From Haberlea rhodopensis (Eukaryota; Streptophyta; Magnoliopsida; Lamiales; Gesneriaceae), in NCBI GenBank assembly GCA_907163345.1, contig CAJQUN010000003.1:30395879-30459878 (forward strand): a DNA stretch of 64,000 bases, written 5' to 3'. The notes beneath the pieces were generated by a model that made no database searches, was not told the origin of the DNA, and saw only the letters and a program-made list of their open reading frames with translations. The position numbers were made by a program, and so were the translations under genes. Of this stretch, positions 58,185 through 64,000 are shown piece by piece (position 1 is the stretch's first letter; every line of letters begins with the position of its first letter).

Positions 58185-58365
58185 AACTTAAATCAATTGG
58201 TGATCAGTGGAGTAACTCATGTATTTTATAGAGTTAGAATTTTATAGAGAGCTAACATATCTTATAAATTCTCAATGTTGGACAACTCTCAACACGCCCC
58301 TCACATGTGACATTATATAAGTTAAATGTGAATTGATAACGCATGTGATGGTGAGCATGCATGCG
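58185..58365. repeat. direct repeat, copy 2 (copy 1 at 56820-56985)
   Basis: Includes ACAACTCTCAACACGCCCCT and TGACATTATATAAGTTAAAT; see copy 1. Confidence 0.6.
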
Positions 58366-58369
58366 GAAT

Positions 58370-61300
58370 AATCACATGAAAATCCTGCTCTGATTAATTA
58401 GTTTTGAGTTAAAACCATATGTGTTCTTAACAAACAACTTTATCTTTTGAGGCAAGGCTCATCCTTTGAATATGACATCAATGATACTTGAAATCTTACA
58501 GTAGATTATCTATTTCACTGATATGAGCTAGGACTTCAATGGTTTTCAGATAACAGTAACTTTAAAATAATGAACACATGGCCGAGAAGATACTGTAAAT
58601 TCATCTGACAAAGCCTCTTTGAAAGTTATATCAGGGACCGTATAATATAATATAATATATTATAACGTATAAGGATAATAGAGTAACTATCTTGGTGAAA
58701 TCTTTTTCATAATTCCTATATTTTCTCTCATATTATGTCATGCAATTTTTTCACATACAAAAACAAAATCTATCAATCTAAAATAATAAAAAAACATAAT
58801 TTAAAAATATAAACAATTTAAATAAATAAAAACCAAAAAAAGTATTATATACAAAAACGTTCACTAAAAATAAAGTAATTTTTATAAATATTTATTATAT
58901 TTAAAAAAATATTCTATAAAATAATCAATTGTATATGTACACAACGAATGTAATAGTCGCTAGTATATATGCTCTGTGCGCGGACCACTATCTTTTATTA
59001 TGGGTAATTTGATAAGATGAGATGTTAATTTATCATATTATGTTTAGTTCTCATTAATTATTAGTTAATAATATATAAAATAAAATCTTCATAAATTAAT
59101 ACTGGATAATTTAATAAGCTTTTTAAAATAATATTTTTGATCCTAACTTACTCTTAATATTATTAATTTAATATTTGATAAATTAATAATCTTTTTACAT
59201 TAATAAAATTAATAATAATATTATTAATTTGTATTCATAATTGTAATTTGCAAAAATTCTAAGTTTTGGTCAAAGCCGAAGGCTGACGTATTAAATAGAC
59301 ATTACGCGGTAAAGAATATTTCTCCGCACTTTGGCTCGTTACGCCCACCGATTTAAAGTCCTGACTGAATAAAAAAAATTAAATATAAATTTTATTTGAA
59401 CCTAACATATTTTAACAAATGAATAATGTATCAAATCATATGTTCACCTATATTATGATAAAGTATTTCAACAAAACCTGAGAATGATGGAGTGACTTTT
59501 CTCCCATGTCGGTCGAGAGAAATAAAAAGATTAATTTTTTGTCATAAAATAAGACTTTAACATTATGGTTTAAGTCCATCAGTCAATAGCTCATCTATCA
59601 ATTTTTGACTTTCGATTAAATAAAACTCAGATATATATGTGAGTTATAAAGTTGCGTTAATGGAAAAATGTTGTGAGTGTCAGTCCAGGGTAACAAAAAT
59701 AGCCGAAGACACATCGGCGATTTTCTGTTACTTACAAGGAGCGGACTTTGCCCCTCCGCTTCCTGAACCCTTTTTCTGATTTTAAGATTACCTAAATTTC
59801 TCTTGATTTTCTATTTTAATTAAATAATGAAAAATACAAGATATTTGAGGTCCCTTCTCAGCAACCTCTCTCCCCATAATAATTATATTCCCACTTTTAT
59901 TTACGGAAACTCCATCCTAATAATTTACTGGTCTTTTTGGGGTATGCTCATGGGATCCTCACGGACCTCATAATCTTTGTGTATATTTGGTTTACGAAGA
60001 AAAATTGTGTAATTGTAATAATTTTATGCTTAGTATTTTTTATTTGGTTCTGGCGGTTCTTCTCATAATTTGAAAATTTTTATATTAAATTCTTGTATAA
60101 TTATTATTTTTAACTTAGATCATGGAGTGAATTCGAAGACCCAAATTCCAAACATTTATTAATCCAGACGACTTTTGGGATAACGAATATTAATTAATAA
60201 TTTAGTTCACTTACAAATTCAAATATATGTACGTGTTGAAATCGTTCCGAGTCGTAGTTAGGTGAAGAGTTGACCAACGTTATTTTTTCCTTACTAATGG
60301 ATTTCACTGTATAATTTTGAACTTTATACTTCTCTCATAATTTGGAGTTTGGTACGGTTAGATAAACCATGTCGTACTAGGAGTAAGACATTAATTATTT
60401 ACACTAGCAGACGACGCATACGCGTTGTGTGTGTAACGTAATATATAATGCATATGGATTGATACGTGTAATGAAATAAATGAGATATATACATTGATTA
60501 ATATTAAAATTCAAAAGAGACATCAAAGAACCACAACAAACCATTGAAGGTGGTAGTTTGGTAAATTCAAATTTGCCATACCAAGGTAGTTAGTATATGG
60601 GGCTTAGGCAGTATAATATAGTAAGATGCTCAAATTCATTTACGTTCCATTTGGATTGAAGGATTTGATATATTTAGATTTTATATCATTAATACAAATG
60701 CATTCGCATTGTTTGGCTAATTTTGAAATTCATTAATTTCAAATTCATCATCTTCAGTTTTAAAATATATTTTTAACAATACCAAGATATTTCGAATTCT
60801 TAGTTATTGAAGTCATTTCAAATCCAATTTTCAAATTCATTGTTGAAATAAAATCGTTACATCTAAAAGCAACCTCAAGGCAACAAATTAAGTTAACAAA
60901 TTGACATGTCTTCTTTACTTTTAAAATTTCACACGAGCCATACCATAAAAGCAAAAAGTATATCTTACTCTTCAAATGTAAAAATATATAACCATTTTAA
61001 ATATAAGTAATAGAGATACAATTTATACTTATCTACACATTTAACTAAATATTTGACTTGAAAATCTATTTAATATTTTTTAAATTAATATTTATAATTT
61101 TGATGTGCTTCTTTACCAAAAGGGAGAATTTTTTCCAAGTATAAGTTTGACTCAACTTGCTTATTTTGTCTTTAATTTGTTGGTAGGATCTCAACTTAAT
61201 TATTTAATCTTATCAAATTGAAAATTTCACTTACCAAACAATTGATTAATGTATCTTAGTATTAGGATCAAGCTACAACAATTTTTAGAGGCGCAACTCT

Positions 61301-61390
61301 ATTTTCTTATATGGTGGTAACATAAAACCCCGTACTAAGCGACAAGTAGACATAAAGGACGTCATCATATGTGTGCTAATAAGTTAGACG
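58370..61390. other. AT-rich stretch, no gene seen
   Basis: No coding frame, RNA gene or paired terminal repeat recognised over 3 kb. At about 60410-60440 a GACGCATACGCGTTGTGTGTG word recurs, in diverged form, near 380 and 730. Confidence 0.55.
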
Positions 61391-61437
61391 TGTGTTGGAA
61401 AAAGCATAAAGACTGAATTAAAGTAAAAAAAAATTTT

Positions 61438-61520
61438 GCTGCTCGATCGATCGAGCTATTCTGGTATGTCTGCTACAGGAGCTCGATCGAACGAGCGGGG
61501 TGCTCGATCCAGCGAGCCCT
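61438..61520. promoter_or_regulatory. CTCGATCGATCGAG palindrome cluster in copia LTR
   Basis: Three related words occur: GCTCGATCGATCGAGC (61441-61456, perfect), GCTCGATCGAACGAGC (about 61480) and GCTCGATCCAGCGAGC (about 61502). They sit about 120-180 bp upstream of the TATA-like CTATATAAAC at 61622. Confidence 0.6.
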
Positions 61521-61617
61521 GTTTCAGATTTGTGAAATACTTTGTCCATTCATGTTTGGGGTGCGACTTTTGGCCAACTGTTGCCTCCAAATGGTGTCCT
61601 TTGGACTTGGTTTTTGG

Positions 61618-61740
61618 TCTACTATATAAACAACATAAACCCACTTGATTTAGAGAGAAAATTTTTGAAATTCATTCATCTACTATATAAACAACATAAA
61701 CCCACTTGATTTAGAGAGAGAATTTTTGAAATTCATTCAT
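61618..61740 (+). repeat. 61-bp tandem duplication of the LTR core promoter
   Basis: The segment with CTATATAAACAACATAAACC and TTGATTTAGAGAGA is repeated at 61-bp spacing (61621 and 61682) with about one difference. It therefore doubles the TATA box and probable start-site region. Confidence 0.85.
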
Positions 61741-62039
61741 AATTTTTAGTGAAATTTGAGAGCATTTGTTGTTCATCAAATTGAGTACTTTGAACCTTTG
61801 TGGTTTGAGGACTTGTGATTTGGAGTGCTCCTATCACAAGTCATAGTCGTTGTATCTTGGGAGACAAATTGCCATAGCAAACCGTTAGCACCATAGCGGG
61901 GCAATATTGTCTTAAGGACGGAGATTACAAATCTCGCCTCGACATAAAAATTGTTTTTGAAGCCATTGTTATTTTTTCCTGAGATACACTTTGAGAGAAA
62001 TTTTATACAACAATCTTAAGACAATATCGAGCAATACAA

Positions 62040-62915
62040 ATGGCTTCATCGAGTGCAACAACGACTCTTGTTCATCATGGTGAAAGGCCTGAAAAGTTCA
62101 ATGGGAACGACTTCAAGCGGTGTCAACAAAATTTGCTATTTTACTTGACCACACGAAGTTTGGCAAGGTTCTTAACCGATGAGCCTCCTACGGTTGAGAA
62201 GGAGAGACTGACACCCAAAAGAGGGCGGCTCTGGATGCATGGAATCAAAGCGACTTCTTATGCAAGAACTACATCCTAAATGTGTTAGACAATAAATTAT
62301 ATAATATTTATTGTCTTGTGAAAACAGAAAAGGAACTCTGGGCATCGCTGGAAAAGAAGTACAAATCCGAGGATGCCGGCATGAAGAAATTCATAGTTGG
62401 ACAGTTCCTGGATTTCAAGATGGTTGATACTAAGCCTGTGATGGCGCAAGTGCAAGATCTACAAGAGATCTTGCATGACATTCATGCGGAGGAATGAGTC
62501 TAAGTGGTTCATTCCAAATCCCCGCTATGATTGAGAAATTACCTCCTATGTGGAAGGGCTTCAAGAACTATCTGAATCACAAACGAAAGGAGATGAGTCT
62601 TGAAGACCTTGTGGTTCGATTACGAATCGAGGACAACAAAGTTTCCGAGAGGAAGGCGGGTTGGTTTCAAATGGAACCACGGGCTAACCTAGTTGAACAA
62701 AGAACCGGATCAAAGCGTAAGTTTGACGATACGGCCTCCAACAGTGGCAAGGCAAAAAAAGGTTCAAAGGAAAATGCTATAAGTGTGGAAAGCCCAATCA
62801 CATAGCAAATGATTGTCGTAACAAAGACACTCGTGGGAAAGCAAAAGATCAAGTCAATGTGACAGAAGAAAATCTTCTCTCAATTGATTTGGATGATCTA
62901 GCGCTTACCGCTTAA
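62040..62915 (+). pseudogene. copia gag with zinc knuckle (frame broken)
   Basis: Begins MASSSATTTLVHHGERPEKF at 62040. Then come FLTDEPPTVEKE, LYNIYCLVKTEKELWASLEK (second frame, 62282-62497), and MIEKLPPMWKGFKNYLNHKR with LEDLVVRLRIED (third frame, 62494-62805). The CCHC knuckle CYKCGKPNHIANDC is at about 62777-62818 in a further frame. At least three shifts or stops break it. The series is typical of TNT1-like copia gag proteins. Confidence 0.8.
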
Positions 62916-62919
62916 ATTA

Positions 62920-63780
62920 GATTGTGTGTCTTTGAAAGTTGTAAACTCTTAGAATGGAGTGATTCTAAATAAATGTAATGACGATATTTGTTGAAAGCAA
63001 TAAAATTTATGTATTACTTCTTGTAGTGAATTTATGGTTGTGGCATGATTGTTATGATCATTTAAATCATAGTTCGCAACACAAATTGTAATGTTAAATT
63101 TATTGCTTATATGTGCACTAAGTTAACACAATCGTCATTCATTTGTTAGAAGAATCGTAACGTCTCTAGAGTTTACTCACAATGATGTTTGTGATGGAAA
63201 GATTGTGCAAACTAGAGATGTGAGAAAAGTAATTTGTTACTTTATCAATATTTGCACATGATATTGTTGTGACTTTATTGCTATGAAGCAAAAACAAGGC
63301 CAGTGAGGTGTTTAAACACTTCAAGAATGAGATTAGAATAAAATTTAGCAAATGAGTTTTGCTATGAGAAATTGTGAGTTGATTATACTTGTGTTTTCTA
63401 AGAATTTGACGCTTAAGCTTGAATCTACAAGATTATAAAATCTTGAATTCGAGTTTCTAAGCTTTGTACGCTTAAAACACAAGTGATAAATCGAAGCCAC
63501 AAATTTTGATTAGGCGTTGAATATCTCAAATTGGTTCATTTTGAATTTCTAAGCTAGTACGCTTATAACATGAATTTGCAAGATTTAAAATCTTGAATTC
63601 AATGCGCTTAAATTGCAAATTGTGAACCGAGTTTGAGAATATTATCCAAGTTTCAACTTTTGTAAGAAAGTACGCTTAAATCCGAAATTTTCAAGAAATA
63701 AAAACTTGAATTTGGATTTGTAAGTCTATAACGCTTAGAACTTGAACACGAAAGTTTGAACGCCAGTGTACTTCGTTACT
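62920..63780. other. non-coding AT-rich block inside the copia element
   Basis: It replaces the protease and integrase N-terminal region expected here. From about 63390 to 63740 words such as ACGCTTAA, AAATCTTGAATTC and TTTCTAAG recur irregularly, suggesting a decayed tandem repeat. Confidence 0.5.
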
Positions 63781-63789
63781 ACCCGAAGT

Positions 63790-64000
63790 TGTGGGGGAAG
63801 CAATCTTGTCGGCCAACAACATTCTAAACAAAATACCACACAAAAGTAAGGATGAAACTCCTTATGAGTTATGAAAAGGTCACAAGCCTTCGTACAAATA
63901 CTTGAAAGTGTGGGGGTGATTGGCTAAGGTAGAAGTACCAAAACCACAAGTGAAAATCGGGTCTAAAACAATAGATTGTGAATTTATTGGTTATGCTAAC
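63790..64000 (+). pseudogene. copia integrase C-terminal part (cut by window end)
   Basis: Broken frames retain ANNILNKIPHKSKDETPYEL, KPSYKYLKVWGW and SKTIDCEFIGYAN, the segment after the copia integrase core. A stop occurs near 63873 and the rest lies outside the window. Confidence 0.7.

Larger units (their letters stand above)
61393..64000 (+). mobile_element. Ty1/copia element, runs off the window
   Basis: An LTR of about 620 bp (61393-62012, TGTTGGAAAA..ACAACA) is followed by gag, then an AT-rich non-coding stretch, then integrase sequence to the window end. The expected tRNA-Met primer site after the LTR is not seen; only about 27 bp separate the LTR end from the gag ATG. The LTR shares words with the one at 48790-49428. 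Confidence 0.75.

Overview
The window looks like a repeat-rich stretch of a eudicot nuclear chromosome. Evidence: plant-type Ty3/gypsy (Tat and Athila) and Ty1/copia retrotransposons, hAT and Mutator-like DNA transposons, a fragmented endogenous caulimovirid (pararetrovirus), and two plant genes. Only these two look like host genes: a small single-exon protein with one predicted membrane segment (1391-1804, +), and an intronless sterol C-24 methyltransferase of the SMT2 type (40158-41258, -). Everything else is mobile DNA, its tandem-repeat derivatives, or AT-rich sequence where I see no gene. Order or species cannot be fixed from the sequence alone.

Layout. 1-4080: AT-rich flank, the small gene with a G-box promoter, a decayed LINE RNase H remnant and a short hAT-like MITE. 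4085-25513: one degraded pararetrovirus copy cut into four pieces by later insertions. The deepest nest has four levels. The pararetrovirus holds an Athila-type solo LTR (9155-23186, TSD CCTAT). That LTR holds a non-autonomous hAT element (9786-22190, TSD TGAGAGGG). The hAT holds an 11.2-kb Tat/Retand-type retrotransposon (10475-21636, TSD CTATA, LTRs differing at 6 of 642 sites). A second solo LTR (23765-25340, TSD ACCAG) lies in the same virus copy. An inverted Athila fragment occupies 4621-7958.

25540-35565: a compound of Athila-type elements in tandem and inverted orientation. All copies that can be checked lack reverse transcriptase, RNase H and the integrase core, so this looks like a fixed non-autonomous subfamily. 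35575-38575: the 3' end of another gypsy element made largely of three tandem arrays, one of them inside its LTR. 40158-41258: the SMT2 gene. 41522-46248: a decayed copia element whose LTR begins 264 bp upstream of the SMT2 start codon. 46560-49430: MULE and copia remnants. 49430-61390: AT-rich DNA with MITEs, microsatellites and one LTR fragment. 61393-64000: a copia element running off the window.

How the parts work. The Tat element carries gag-protease-pol on the minus strand and, in the opposite direction between pol and its 3' LTR, a separate three-exon gene with its own TATA box; the two units are separated by a 1.8-kb tandem array. Four LTR families from both gypsy and copia carry a cluster of short near-perfect palindromes just upstream of a TATA-like box; this shared promoter architecture is the most interesting signal I can point to.
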